A DNA stretch of 64,000 nt, from assembly GCA_037577475.1 (NCBI GenBank), contig CM075203.1, positions 17,820,335-17,884,334 on the forward strand, in the 5' to 3' direction. Origin of the DNA: Chaunax sp. Z400 (lineage: Eukaryota; Chordata; Actinopteri; Lophiiformes; Chaunacidae). The translations under genes were made by a program, and so were the position numbers. Of this stretch, positions 22,901 to 34,098 are shown piece by piece (position 1 is the stretch's first letter; each line of letters begins with the position of its first letter). A model generated the notes under the pieces. That model saw only the letters and a program-made list of their open reading frames with translations. It had not been told where the DNA came from and made no database searches.

Positions 22901-24747
22901 CACCTGAAGACTGCTGTACTTAAACCTCGGTGCTAAACTCCATTCTTCGTCAGATGGTCCGTTTATCTCTGTGCTGATCCAGTTTATGACTACTATTCAG
23001 GCATTTTTGGATTGTGGCTCACATTGTTTCTCTGGCTCAGGTTCACCATTCTGCTCCCTCTGCTGTGCTCTGGTAACACCTGTCTGGTCTGTTGGAAGAA
23101 CCTGATTTGCCTCTGCTACGCTGTGCCCAGCTGTCTGCCCTGCTTCAGCACTAGTCATTTGTTAACCTTTTTTGGGCATGAAAGAGTTTTTATCATTTTC
23201 ACCCTGCCTCTGAGTGTTTGAGTTCTGCACTTTGGGTCCAAGAAAAGAGAGACTGGTTGGTTAATACCCTTAACAATTTGTGTATCAGCAGCATACAGGG
23301 GCTAAAAACTGGATATTGTCTGCACTCCAACTGGATGTACTCCTTTGTTTTTAGGAGCATTTCTATGACATTGAGAGCAACACAGGCTTTCTTGAATGGC
23401 GTGTCAAGACTGGGCAACGTCAGTCCAAAACGACGTCTACATCCCATAACAGAATGGTGCTAAAAGGAGGCCCCACATCATCAAGAACATTTGGTTCCAT
23501 GGACCAACAAATAGGTGAGGAATGCATGGAGGCCATGTCTCCTCTTCATCACACCACTGACCATGACTTAGTCTTCCAGAAGATGAGAGAAACGTTCCTC
23601 TTTGGTCAGCGGATGCTCCATGACCCACAGCAATCAGCAGACATTCTTCAAATGTTTCCTGGCTTCTTGGACACTAAGGGACTGGTAGGTAACAAATGTG
23701 AATATGAAAGTCATTGCTGAAGAAAAATACTTGATATGCATTAAGTGATTGTAATGGTTGTCCTTCCCTTGTTAGATTTAGCAGGATTTCTTGTTGAATT
23801 TTGGAGCAGCTTCCAGGTTCCTGGAATAATGGAACACCTCTTTTAAACACAAGGTCATCCAAGAGGCCGACGACCTCAGAGAGACACTCCTAAAAAAACA
23901 GCTGAAGTCTGCGCTGAATGAAGAATCTGACACTGCTGACGAGCAGGTAGTATTACTGCAGTCTGACTAGATAAGTGAAATAATGACTTGTTCTAAAACG
24001 GTCAATTATTTGCAGATGAAATGCAGCATTTCTGACATTTTCTAAAGAATTTGCTTTATTTGAACAGTAACAACTGTTCTTCCTTTCAATAATATAGAAC
24101 TGTTAACATTACATTTCAATTTCATGTAGCCATTATTTTTTGACTACAAAACAGGATGTCAAGATGTGATTTAGGCTGGACTTCAACATATAGTTTAACA
24201 TGGGTAGAAGTATGAATTACATTGTGTTTTTTAGACTGTCTGCAGAGTGGGACAGCGACAGAGCTTCTCTTCTTGTCTTGTTGCATCTTCTCACACCACA
24301 ACCAGCTGGAAGGAAGCGTCCCAAAAAGATCAGTGTCAGAGAGGCAACAGATCATCTGGTGAAATTTCACAAGGTTTGTCAAGACAATACGATCCAATTC
24401 CAAATATTTGAACACTTGAAAACAAATGGCTTATATGTATGATATTGTGTTTCAGTCCTGCCAGAGCCTAGATGATCACCTCATTGCCATTGAAGGAAAC
24501 CTCCAGCCGTATCTTCTGGCCACAGGGACTTCAAAAGCACAGGTTTTCACCTTCTCCAGGGTTTTGGACAGAAAGCTTCTTCCTTGTCAGTCAAGTACGT
24601 CCTTGGGAGCATTTGATGAGCTGTTTTCAGTGTGAAATATGATGATGCCTTTTTTTGCAGATTACTCTGTACAATATTGATGTCGGCACAACAGAAGAAA
24701 CTCCAAAAGCCAAAGAGTTGAGAGCGAGGTTATTGAACAAGCAGTAA
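19967..24747 (+). pseudogene. Decayed fish-specific multi-exon gene (CIDE-N/PB1-like start, LFPSL core)
   Basis: A series of splice-bounded exons follows a fish multicopy protein family I know only as uncharacterised or SAMD3-like: 19967-20048, about 20132-20265, 20376-20453, 22000-22148, 22330-22466, 22553-22646, 23355-23684, 23776-23946, 24235-24373, about 24456-24634, 24661-24747. The start (MLIKVKCGGTKKYVKLEEAS, later EVDEDVFPELATAKEVCFVI) resembles a ubiquitin-fold CIDE-N/PB1 module. The core contains GIVSLFPSLKDPYSKK, EHFYDIESNTGFLEWRVKTG, LLHLLTPQPAGRKRPKKIS, YLLATGTSKAQVFTF and the ending ITLYNIDVGTTEETP. It is broken by in-frame stops at 20169 (TAA), 23779 (TAG, Glu expected) and 23827 (TAA, Lys expected). 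Between LGAFDELF and ITLYNID a stretch of about 20-25 residues is missing and no normal intron fits there. The intron 22647-23354 holds unrelated, probably inserted sequence. Non-functional; original role unknown. Confidence 0.7.
20755..21130. repeat. Three degenerate direct repeats in an intron of the decayed gene
   Basis: Units of about 130 bp sharing gacttatggttgggaagt...aactgtg and tacaagat(a/t)gatctcct occur three times with divergence. No coding content. Their origin is unknown. Confidence 0.55.
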
Positions 24748-24759
24748 CTGGCAGCAGAA

Positions 24760-27018
24760 ATGTTGAGATGCTTCCTTTGTGCTTCATCCTTTGATACAGC
24801 TTTACTTTTGTTCAGGCACCTCAAACTAATTCATGGAATGTATCGTGGGAAAGATTTTGAGACTGAAGTGTGGCCAAATAGGATGTTGCTTGCAATTCTC
24901 AAGTTCTTCTGGATTTAGACGACATCTAATTAAGATACATGCTTCTACTGGTGACACATGTTTGCCTCATGAGACCTCTTCTGACCACGACACCCCACAG
25001 CAGAATCATTCTCAGTGCTTAAATGATGGAACAGCCTCTACTTCATCTCAATGCCAACATGCTGAAGATGACCATCAGTGTCATCTCACAGCAAAGATAT
25101 GTGTGCCTCCATCATAGCCAAACTTTTGAGAAGCGCTGTATCTAATAATATTGTTCTTTCAACCATTGAGAATTTAGAGGAATGTGTGGGAGATTTGCAA
25201 TCTAATATTCAGGACCAAGTATTGAACTTGATCCCAAATGACAATCCCTCCAGAGCAGCCATAGAAGAGTTATTCAAAAGCACGGACGACCCTTTCAGCC
25301 AGCTGAATTCAGATAGCAAGTGGAAGAAATATTTAAGTTCGTTTTCAAAAATGAAAAGATGAGTGAATTGATGCAAACATGTACTCAGTCTGACAAATTT
25401 GAGGACTTCTGTGGCGGGATCTACTTCCAAAGTCATCCTTTGTTTCCAGGTAATAAGTTTGACTCCAAATCCAACTGTACTTTGATGAATTTGAGTTTGC
25501 TAATCCTCTAGGTTCAAGAAAAGGTAGACACAAAGTTGGCTGCTTGTACTTCATCCTCAGAAATCTTCCCCCCAGGATAAATTCTGCCTTAATGAACATT
25601 CATCTGGTATCATTGTTTCATGCACAAGATGCCAAAAAATATGGAATTGATCAAACATTGAAACCTTTAGTAAAGGAGTTGAAAATATTAGAGACAGCTG
25701 GGGTTGCTGTTCCATTTGCTGACATTCCTGTACGCGGCACTCTTGCACAAATTACTGGCCATAACTTGGGTTTGCAAAGCATTCTTGGGTTCATGGAGTC
25801 ATTTAGTGCAAATGATTTCTGTAGATTTTGCTTAGTTGATGAATCTTCAGCTCAGTCAGTTTTCTCAGAAGATGACCCACGTTTGACTTTAAGATCAGCA
25901 GCTCTCAATGATCAGCATTATACTGCCTTGGCAGATGATCCCACATTAACCTCTTCATGTGGCATCAAGACAAAGAGCAAACTGAATACATTGCAATATT
26001 TGGATACTGCAGAAAATTCTTCTGTTGATATCATGCATGACATTTTGGAAGGGGTTGGTCAATATGAGATCAAATTACTGTTAGAATATTTGAATGAACA
26101 TTTAATCACTAAAGAAAGCTTGTTTAACAGGATCTATGCTATTTGGAAAAGAAAAACAAGCAAATATGAAGCTTGAATGTGGAGGACATGGTATTTGGTT
26201 AAATGCATCACAAACACTGTTTGATCACAAATATACCTTTGATTTTTGGTGACCTGGTATCAGAGGATGATTGTTATGTTATGATGCTGTTATTGCTGAA
26301 CATTATAAACATTGTTTTCTCCTACATGATCACTGAAGGGATGACAGTGTATTTAAAGCACCTTATTATTGAACATCACAAACTCTTCCAAGAACTTTAC
26401 CCGTCAAACAACTCGATTCCAAACCATCATTTCATGGTCCACTATCCGAGATGCATTGGAAAAATTGGACCACTCATACACATGTGGACTAAGAGATTTG
26501 AAGCGAAGCACACATTTTTCAAAGATTGTGTCAAGAACTTCAAGAATTTGACAGTATCGCTTGCAAAACACCAGCAGTTGGCAGTGGCTTATCACTGGGA
26601 AGCTTGACTTTAAAAGAAGTTGAGGCAGGTCCAGTCAAAATGTGTTTACTTGAAGCAGTAGAATACACAGAAGATATTTCTGCATATCTTCAGATTGATT
26701 CACAAACCACTGTTAATCTCACAAACTGGGTGACGTGTTTTGGAGTTGAATATGATGTTGGCCTCTTTGCACAGGCACTAATGAAAGCACACCTGTGTTC
26801 AGTAAAATATCCTCTATTATTTTACATGATGGCAAAGTTGTTTGGTTTTGGTTGAGCATGACACATGTTTCCATGAACATTTTCATGCTTTCCAAGTAAG
26901 TGAAAACATTCCTAGGAAGATAGTTGTTCTAGAAAGGGATAGATTAAGATATTTCAAATCTGCTATGGATGTGATTCATTTTTTTATGTTGTGGCAGAGA
27001 GTTGTATTATTTAATTAG
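24760..27018 (+). pseudogene. Zinc-finger DNA transposase, frameshifted (CACTA/Tnp2-like, family tentative)
   Basis: It begins with two C2H2-like fingers (CFLC...HLKLIH; then, after a frameshift, CGQIGC...HLIKIH). Blocks typical of an intronless transposase follow in several frames: KFEDFCGGIYFQSHPLF; (YF)DEFEFANPLGSRKGRHKVG, with its first part out of frame; SALMNIHLVSLFHAQDAKKY; ANDFCRFCLVDESSAQSVF; SVDIMHDILEGVGQYEIKLL; NHHFMVHYPRCIGKIGPL; RFEAKHTFFKDCVKNFKNL; and a C-terminal LERDRLRYFKSAM. The blocks switch frame at least four times (near 24830, 25115-25370, 25500, 26176 and 26600), so it cannot make a full protein. The MHD-LEG and HYPR...RFEAKH motifs are shared with Tnp2/CACTA-like transposases as I recall them, but the superfamily call needs a search. 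The start ATG lies 12 nt after the stop of the preceding decayed gene, same strand. Confidence 0.65.
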
Positions 27019-27101
27019 TCAACAATGTAAGGAATTGATTCTGTCATGGTGCCCCTGACTCATAGGAGCGTGGATACTAATTACTCTCTCTAAATGTGTG
27101 C

Positions 27102-27179
27102 AGGTGCTGCAGTGGGGCGTGGTCATCTGCAGGTGCTGCAGTGGGGCGTGGTCATCTGCAGGTGCTGCAGTGGGGCGTG
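27102..27179. repeat. 29-bp tandem repeat, 2.7 copies
   Basis: Two perfect copies of a 29-bp unit start at 27102 and 27131, with a partial third at 27160. It abuts the 5' end of the gypsy gag remnant. Confidence 0.93.
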
Positions 27180-27960
27180 ACACAGACGCAGTAAAAGAAG
27201 CCATCACGCACCAAGGCTTTCTGCTGGGCAAACATGAGCAAAAATTACAATCTTTAATGGAATCTCAACAGATTAATCATGACCAGCTGTCGCAACTTAA
27301 TGCTCTGGTTCATTCATTCTGTACCCAACTCTCTCAACTCACACAGGCTCTACAACCGAGTCCACCTCCAGCTTCTCCTCCACTACCTGTCGCACCCACT
27401 CACGAGGTTCAGATGCCGACCCCGGAGCCCTACGCTGGAGACACAGAGAAGTGTCGGGGTTTTCTCATGCAATGCAGCAACGTCTTCACTCATCGCCAGC
27501 AGTCCTTCACCTCCGATGGAGTAAAGGTATCATAGGCAAGGCACTTGAGAGGCTAGATAGTGTGGTGGACCTGCTAATCCTCCTTCGTATGCGGAGGTCA
27601 TGGATGAATTTAGAAATGTTTTTGACCATCCCTCTCGCTCCTCCGAGGCTGCCACACGCTTGAATGAACTACGCCAGGGACGGTTTCCGCACCCTGGCGG
27701 TGGAGTCTGGCTGGAATGAGGCGGCGCTATGCAGCAAGTTTGTGTATGGTCTCAACGACCAGTTAAAGAATGAACCAATTTATGGAGAGGAACCCAACTC
27801 ACTTGACTCGCTTCTCTCCTTGTGTATCAGGATTGATAATGATATATCGATTGATAATTGATAAACCGCCTTTGGGAGCGACGCTCGGAGAGGAACTACA
27901 ACTCTCATCGGCCCTCCTCCTGCCGCCTGCCCATAATTCAGTCTATCAGGAGTAACGTAC
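27180..27960 (+). mobile_element. Ty3/gypsy (sushi-ichi-like) gag fragment, frameshifted
   Basis: Reads KEAITHQGFLLGKHEQKL with a coiled N-terminal region, a proline-rich linker, and the sushi-type Gag motif EPYAGDTEKCRGFLMQCSNV. After an internal deletion and frame change comes YAEVMDEFRNVFDHPSRSSE, then in another frame FRTLAVESGWNEAALCSKFV and YGLNDQLKNE. Protease, reverse transcriptase and LTRs are not seen. It is a dead 5' fragment, truncated on the right by a Tc1 fragment. Confidence 0.8.
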
Positions 27961-28285
27961 CATTCCCCGCCTCATCTCTGCCACGCTCCAATCCCAGCAC
28001 ACCAGTAGCCTGCTGGAGGTCATTTTGTAGGGCTCTGGCTGTGCTCCTCCTGTTCCTCCTCCCACAAAGGAGCAGATACCGGTCCTGCTGCTGGGTTGAT
28101 GCCCTTCTACGGCCCCGTCCAGCTCTCCTCGTGTAATGGCCGTTCTCCTGGTATCTCCTCCATGCTCTGGAGACTGTGCTGGGAGACGCAGCAAACCTTG
28201 CGACCGCACATATGGTTGTGCCATCCTGGAGGAGCTGGACTACCTGTGCAACCTGATTGGGCTGCAGGTACCGCCTCATGCTACC
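27945..28285 (-). mobile_element. Tc1/mariner (IS630-type) transposase N-terminal fragment
   Basis: The - strand reads MRRYLQPNQVAQVVQLLQDG, then AVARFAASPSTVSRAWRRYQ, a basic linker, and TARALQNDLQQATGV. This is the paired helix-turn-helix DNA-binding half of a fish Tc1-type transposase. The reading continues out of frame (LERGRDEAGNG) and the DDE catalytic half and both terminal repeats are absent. It lies antisense at the 3' end of the gypsy gag fragment. Confidence 0.85.
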
Positions 28286-30974
28286 AGTACTGACAAGAAC
28301 ACTAGCAAAACACAAAACTAGAGAAGAATCTGTCAGGAAGGATAAATGTCTGTGGACACAACATGTAAAAACATTCCCTTTTTGGGGTTGTCTTGCTTTT
28401 TCCTCTCCATTGCACCTGTTGTCACTTTCATTTGCACCAAAGCAGGTGAAATTGATTCACAATCACTTTGCTTTTTAAATGGACAGATTGATATCCCTGA
28501 AGTTTAACTGACTTGATGTTATACTCTGATGATTAATTGTTCCCTTCATTTTTTTAGCAGTGTATATAAGAAAATGTCCTAAGTTTTGAGGAATGAAGAC
28601 ATGTTAGTGGACATGTTAGAAAGTGGAAATCCATCAATCTTCTCATCAGATGAAAGTTTCCTCATGCTTTACTGTGGTTAAAAGCTAATACTGCCATCTA
28701 GTGATGGAGGAGGAGTACATCATCTGGGGTTTGGTGTTTCTGGATGACTGATCACTTCCAACAATGAGTGATGGAGGAGGTTATTGATCACCCATGTTTG
28801 TTTTTTAATATCTCTAAAAGTTGTCAGATTTTGATGAAATTCTGTGTAGGCCTGGATCTTGGGCCAAGAAGGAGTTGATAAAATTTTGAGGCAGAACCAG
28901 GGCCTTGTTTTTTAAAAAACAAACATTTTATCAGCGTCATCAAAAATTTTAAGCCAATGAAAATAAAGATCCCCCCGGCTTGAACAATTAACGATGTTCC
29001 ACGACTAAACTTAACTCTAACAGAACGCCTGTAAGTCTGACAGACTTCCTGCAATTCCAGGTCCCTACGGAAACTCTTTAGAGTTCTCATGGAAAATATA
29101 GTTACAGCCCACATTTTCAGAACAATCAACCTCATGTTGGTCATGTGACTGTGTCCTATACGCTGATCTAGTGGTTTAGATGGAGTCCCACACCAAGGAT
29201 GCCAGTTTGCATCCCATAGGTGATGTATTTGAATCATTTTAAATGATTTCTTTTGCTACTTTTAGTGTTTAATTCAAATCATTCTGTATGTATTTATTTT
29301 TTCTTATGAACTTTTCAAGTTTACAGGAGAGCATCTGGCGAGGTGGACATGTATGCACCACTATGGGCAATTGATCCCGATCCTGATCATCATCTAGATG
29401 TGGTAGATTAAATCTATATGTGGGGGGGGGGTCAGTATGTATTGGGTCACAGACACATGACACTGCCACCAATATGTAGCTGAGATAATGCAGATGCAGA
29501 GTCATTAAATGGATTTATGTATCTGTGAAAGAAGTTATATCCACATGAAAAATACATCAGGATCTTCCATTATGGAAAACTATATTTTTGTTGTTAACCC
29601 ATAAATTACTGATGATAAACACATGATTCCAGATGAATACATTTCCAGGGTTTAGGTATTACTTACCTATTACTTACTTAGGTTTATGGAACACTTTCTG
29701 GAGGTCCAAGATGCTGACCTCGATCAGGATCCTTAAAAAGTCTTAAAACATCTCAAATTTATTCGACATATTACATCTTAAAATGTCTGGAATACTTCAG
29801 AGGGGATGTGTTCAGTTTTATCTGGGCAGATTGAATGAGCGTGTCTTTTTGTTGAGTTTTTAGGTTTTATTTTCCCAGTATTTCAGCCTATATTCCACTA
29901 CAATGACCATTTCTGCAATATCCTGTTTGTTTGAACACAATCTGCGCTTTGATGGGGGGGAAAAATAAGACAACATTGTGTGCAGAGTGAACTTTGGGTA
30001 AATGTAAGTTCAATGAGAAATGGTTTGAGAACAAGAAATATCATGGCTGACCGCAACATCCAACCATTCATATGAGGCGCAACATATCAATGAGTTCCAC
30101 TCCCATCAGGGTAACGCTTTTTTAATTCTTGTTAATATAATCTAAGAGATCTAATGTATAATAATAAATCTAATTTGTAAATACCTAAAGTTGTCATGAT
30201 TCTACATGTTTAAATTGTCCTGAGGTCCTGAAAGCAGCAGTGGATTTAATAGATCGTGTTCAACTCACCAGCAAACCACCTCCACTTGAACCCATGACCA
30301 AAACTCTGTTTATTGGTCAAACTCAGAGTTTCATAGGGACATTATGAAACTGTATGTTACTGTAAACACATAAACCCTTTGTGTGACTATGAGGAGTAAA
30401 TCCTGTAATACTGGAAAAGTATCAGGAGAACTGAGATGTCTCCAGGGAGCATCCAGAATGACTTTGGTAAAGAGTTTTTAAATATTGTGGTTTTAATGTC
30501 ATACTTTTGAAAATGATCGTTGGGCAGCATGTGTGTGTCTAAGCTGTGGATAAACCTCTTTTCCACAGCAGTCTTGTCATAGTAGGAAAAACACAGGTGC
30601 TACTAATAACTAACAGTAGCTCTGTTCAAAGTGTGACAGTGAGCAGCATTAACAATACGAGGACCCTGACACACAAACAGCTAAATCATTGATTCTGTTA
30701 TTTCGATCTTTCCTACATGTTGATATGTCTTCTGTGAAAAGACACTGTGAAGGATGGAAACTGAATGTCTGCCCCTGTTAAAATGCTGAAAATGAGCTTT
30801 TGATTTCTGCTCTTTTCTTTGGTTTGAAGGTTTTGGGACATTATGCTTCACTCAGGATTTTGATTTGGAGAATTATTTTAACACATGAACATTCAGGCAC
30901 TAATTTTCTTTTCATATCTATATATATAGATATAGATAGATAGATAGATATATAGATATGAAATGTGTGTGTTT
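28286..30974. other. Gene-free stretch with dispersed repeats
   Basis: No exon recognised. About 28800-28930 (tctctaaaagttgtcagattttgatgaa...) and 29330-29410 resemble parts of the dispersed repeat seen at 4190. A (tatc/gata)n tract at about 30918-30960 leads into the 1.05-kb duplicated segment. Confidence 0.5.
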
Positions 30975-32024
30975 GTGTTAAAAATCAAGAGCAAATTTGA
31001 TCAGAAATACAAAGTTGCTGAGTTTAAAGAGAAAAGATGATTTAGACAACGTCGCCATCTAGTGGACAATAAAAGAATCTGAGATCATAGCAAAAACAAG
31101 TCTTTATTATTATTATGATCCCTCCTCGTTTACCTTTAAATAAGAACTTTTCATAGAAATTTCATCATATCAATATCTTAGGGTGCAAATAATCATCCAC
31201 CCAAAAGCAACTAAAGAACACTACACATAAAGTGCCACTATAAATAAGTCAGACGCACACAAAAAAGACAACAATCCATGCTTCAGCATATAACGCAACA
31301 CAGGGTGGTGAAATATGATTCAAACTGAACCAGAATAAAACGTTTCATTTTGAACTGAATAAATATACAAAATACACAAAGACGTTTCTATTTGTCACAC
31401 AGACAACATGGTTTAAGGTCAGTAAATGTCTCCATGTCTGACAACAGCCACTAGGGGGCAGAGTGGTTCACCATGAATGAAAGAATGAAGAAATGAATGA
31501 ATGAGAGACATTCTTTGGATTGAATTATGAGCTATAAATACATACACAAAATTCTCACACAGAGATCTGGTTATATCTTGATTGATTGATTTTTCCCTCT
31601 TCATCAATGCTGTATTTGACCTGGGAGTGAATAATGATTGATGAATAATGATTGATTACTAATTAATGAACCTTTCCCACTGAAGGCCAGTTACTATTTG
31701 GTGTCAGCAGGTCTGTTTGTCCACTTTGAAAGGAGTATCCTGCTCAGATATTTGTTTGCCTCGGACATTTGTCTCATGTCAGGTTGATAAAAACACTCTT
31801 ACTCTGTTTCACAGTGATGGTGCTTACACTAAAAAACAAACTCGATGGAGTAACGTAATATAATAACGCCGCCTATATTCCATCTAAACAAATGAAGTTA
31901 AGTCAGGCTATCTTGATTGTGTCATTTCAACACCACATAGTTAGTCTAATGAAATTAATTTAAGTTTAGTTTTCACTGGTCAAATACTTTAGTGCAACAA
32001 ACTTCAGCCTTGTTGTATGAACTA
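30975..32024 (+). repeat. 1.05-kb near-identical direct repeat, copy A
   Basis: Matches 54669-55717 almost base for base. I counted about 14 substitutions or indels over about 1,050 bp. It contains no protein-coding exon. At its right end the match stops at ...tgaacta and the sequence passes directly into a truncated hAT transposase with a 2-bp overlap. Its left end starts in a (gt)-rich microsatellite, as does copy B. Confidence 0.9.
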
Positions 32025-32400
32025 CGATAATGGTGCCAACATGAAAGGGAGGAACAGAGGAGTTCAAGCCAGGCTTCTTGAGAAGAATCCTCGTGCACTT
32101 TATGTTCCATGTGGGGCACATTCACTAAACCTGGTGGTGGCTGATGCAGCAAAAGCTTCAACAGATGCCATCAGCTACTTTGGCAATGTACAGAAACTGT
32201 ACAGCCTTTTTTCAGCAGCTCCACAAAGATGGACAATCCTAAAGGAACACATGACTGTGGCACTGAAGACTTGGAGTGACACACGGTGTATTAACAGCAT
32301 AGAGGCTGTGCGGTACCAGGCCTCTAACATAAGGGAAGCCTTGTTGGAGGTCAGGGGAAAAGTGACGGATCCTCTGACCGGGGTTGAAGCTCACTCCTTC
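32025..32400 (+). mobile_element. hAT (ZMYM1-like) transposase fragment
   Basis: Open frame YDNGANMKGRNRGVQARLLE, ALYVPCGAHSLNLVVADAAK, SYFGNVQKLYSLFSAAPQRW, up to VTDPLTGVEAHS. It is about 95% identical to the hAT copy at 63755-64000. It keeps the second conserved Asp block (YDNGANM) only. No terminal repeats; truncated on both sides. Confidence 0.88.
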
Positions 32401-32956
32401 ACTGTTACAGGAGATGTTATTGGTGTAGACAGAGAAGAGAATGGGGGATAAAACACAACCCTGGGGGAGCCCTGTGTTTAAAACCAACTTACTGGATTTA
32501 AAACCATTTAAAAGCACTTGTTGTGGTCTGTCCTTTAAATAACTGTTTATCCATAAAATCAGTGTCGGGTGAACCTGAAGGTCAGAGAGGCAGTGCAAGG
32601 TGTTTGTGTGTACAGTATTAAAAGCAGAAGAGAAGTCCATGAATACAATCCTAGTGTGTGGGTGTGCAGAGTCCATGTGCTTGGTGACAGTGTCTAAAAG
32701 CATGAGACTTGCATCTTCTACACCACGTTTTGCTGTCGAACTGAAGTGGATCCGGTTTGACAGCATGTCGGCCAAGTGGTCACACACTAACCTCTCCATG
32801 CATTTACACAGGACAGATGTCAGGGCCACTGGCCTGAAGTCCTTCAGGTCCTTAGCATGTGTCTTTTTAGGGACAGGGATTATAGTGGATTCCTTCCACT
32901 GGTTGGGGACACATCCGGAGTCCAGAAGGTGCTGGAACAGCCTGGTGAGGACCCCC
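32401..32956 (-). mobile_element. LINE reverse transcriptase fragment (3' part), split by the retrovirus
   Basis: - strand open frame with non-LTR reverse transcriptase motifs: VALTSVLCKCMERLVCDHLA, FMDFSSAFNTV (catalytic Asp block), LPQGCVLSPILFSVYTN. It ends before the (F/Y)xDD block, where it meets the hAT fragment. Upstream sequence of the same LINE lies on the other side of the ERV at 36714-36905. Style is that of fish Rex/L2-CR1-like LINEs; the family is not certain. Confidence 0.85.
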
Positions 32957-33556
32957 TGTCAGGTCCAAACACCCAACTAGCCTCTGAGCGGTCGGCAAGT
33001 GAAAGAAAGCAACGACAACAAGGTTCTTCTGAGCTTTGCATGCAAAGGGAAGTCCGGTCAGATGTGTAGTTAGCACTCTGCTCCACGGAAGCTTCCTCGA
33101 TTTCCCTTTGCACAGCTCTTTTATTCTTTACACACAAACAGATTACAAAATACGTGATCGTATAGTCATTGGTTAACACAAGTAAACACAAGTAGAAATC
33201 AGTTATTAGGCGGTGTGTGAGAAGGATATGTGGGAGTGATTCTTTCATGCAATCTTATTATGCCAGGTGTCTGTTATTCGGCTCATCTTCTTCACCCTTG
33301 TTTATGAACTCTCTGTTCCCAGAGAAATCTTACAAAACAACTCTCTGTTCCCAGAGAAATCTTACAAACATATCACAAGATTATTCCTCCACAAGGACCT
33401 TGAACACTCTCTGCAACCTTTCAATCGCTGGAGTTTTCTGACGCAGAAGAGTGTTCGTGCGTTAGTCAGAAAACATATGATTATATCCAAAATGATAACA
33501 TGACGTATGATTATATCCAAAATGATAACATGTATGTACAGTTTCTTTTTCCAACA
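32957..33556 (-). repeat. 3' LTR of the endogenous retrovirus
   Basis: 600 bp with TG...CA ends. Contains an aataaa on the - strand (33120-33125) and two internal tandem duplications: a 27-bp class repeat around 33305-33370 and another around 33474-33532. The latter lie in the U3 side and may be enhancer-like. Near identical to 36114-36713. Confidence 0.95.
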
Positions 33557-33567
33557 TTTCCCTCCTG
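33557..33567 (-). other. Polypurine tract of the retrovirus
   Basis: On the - strand a purine run (caggagggaaa) directly precedes the 3' LTR, the expected position for plus-strand priming. Confidence 0.75.
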
Positions 33568-33681
33568 TTTATCATTTTATATCATACTGTCGAACATCAG
33601 TTACTTATCCCCTACTCAAGGTTTCGATAAGAACATCATTATAGTATGTGGATAATATGACAAACGTTACATTCTCATACT

Positions 33682-34098
33682 TCATTCAATATCATCACAC
33701 GGTTTTGGTCCGATATATTGGTCCTCAGTTTGGGGGACCATGTGGTAAGCAGTCATCAATAATTCATGCTGTAGAAAAGAAGCACTTACAGCTTTGGTAA
33801 CCATGGAACGGATGCAGGGTACAATACAGGTAATGACAACACACAATATAGATAAAGCCACAATCACTGGCATTAAAGTTTTTAAAAGAACTTGCCACCA
33901 GGTGCCCTCCCAGAGCCAACTCGTCCAGGATGTAGGTTTGGCACCGGGGGTTTTGGATTGGACATATTTCTGTAAATCAGTGAGATTTAACAATGCATGA
34001 TAGATTATGCCATCGGTCCCAGTTTCGTCCGGGATATATGTACAACATGTGTCTCCAATTATCTTACATACGCCTCCCTGTGGGGCAGTTTAGTATCT
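33682..34098 (-). pseudogene. Retroviral env, C-terminal transmembrane-subunit fragment
   Basis: The frame starts just after the deletion junction (a stop lies upstream at about 34096) and contains a CX6CC motif (CKIIGDTCC), which in gamma-type retroviruses links the two Env subunits. A Trp-rich membrane-proximal stretch, one hydrophobic membrane span (VIVALSILCVVITCIVP) and a cytoplasmic tail ending at the stop 33682-33684 follow. The surface subunit, fusion peptide and signal peptide are missing, so it cannot act as an entry protein. It overlaps the end of gag in another frame. Confidence 0.8.

Noticed and set aside
22696..23221. Open frames within the intron 22647-23354 as an extra gene
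   Set aside because: Pro/Ser/Cys-rich and without splice continuity; more likely inserted repeat sequence.
28824..29237. 137-residue - strand open frame
   Set aside because: Overlaps dispersed repeat sequence; no family resemblance.
32600..33069. + strand open frames over the LINE and LTR
   Set aside because: Antisense shadows of the LINE reverse transcriptase and LTR sequence.
33217..33503. Small + strand open frames repeated at 36374-36660
   Set aside because: They lie in the two LTRs and are antisense to the provirus; repetition comes from the LTR pair.
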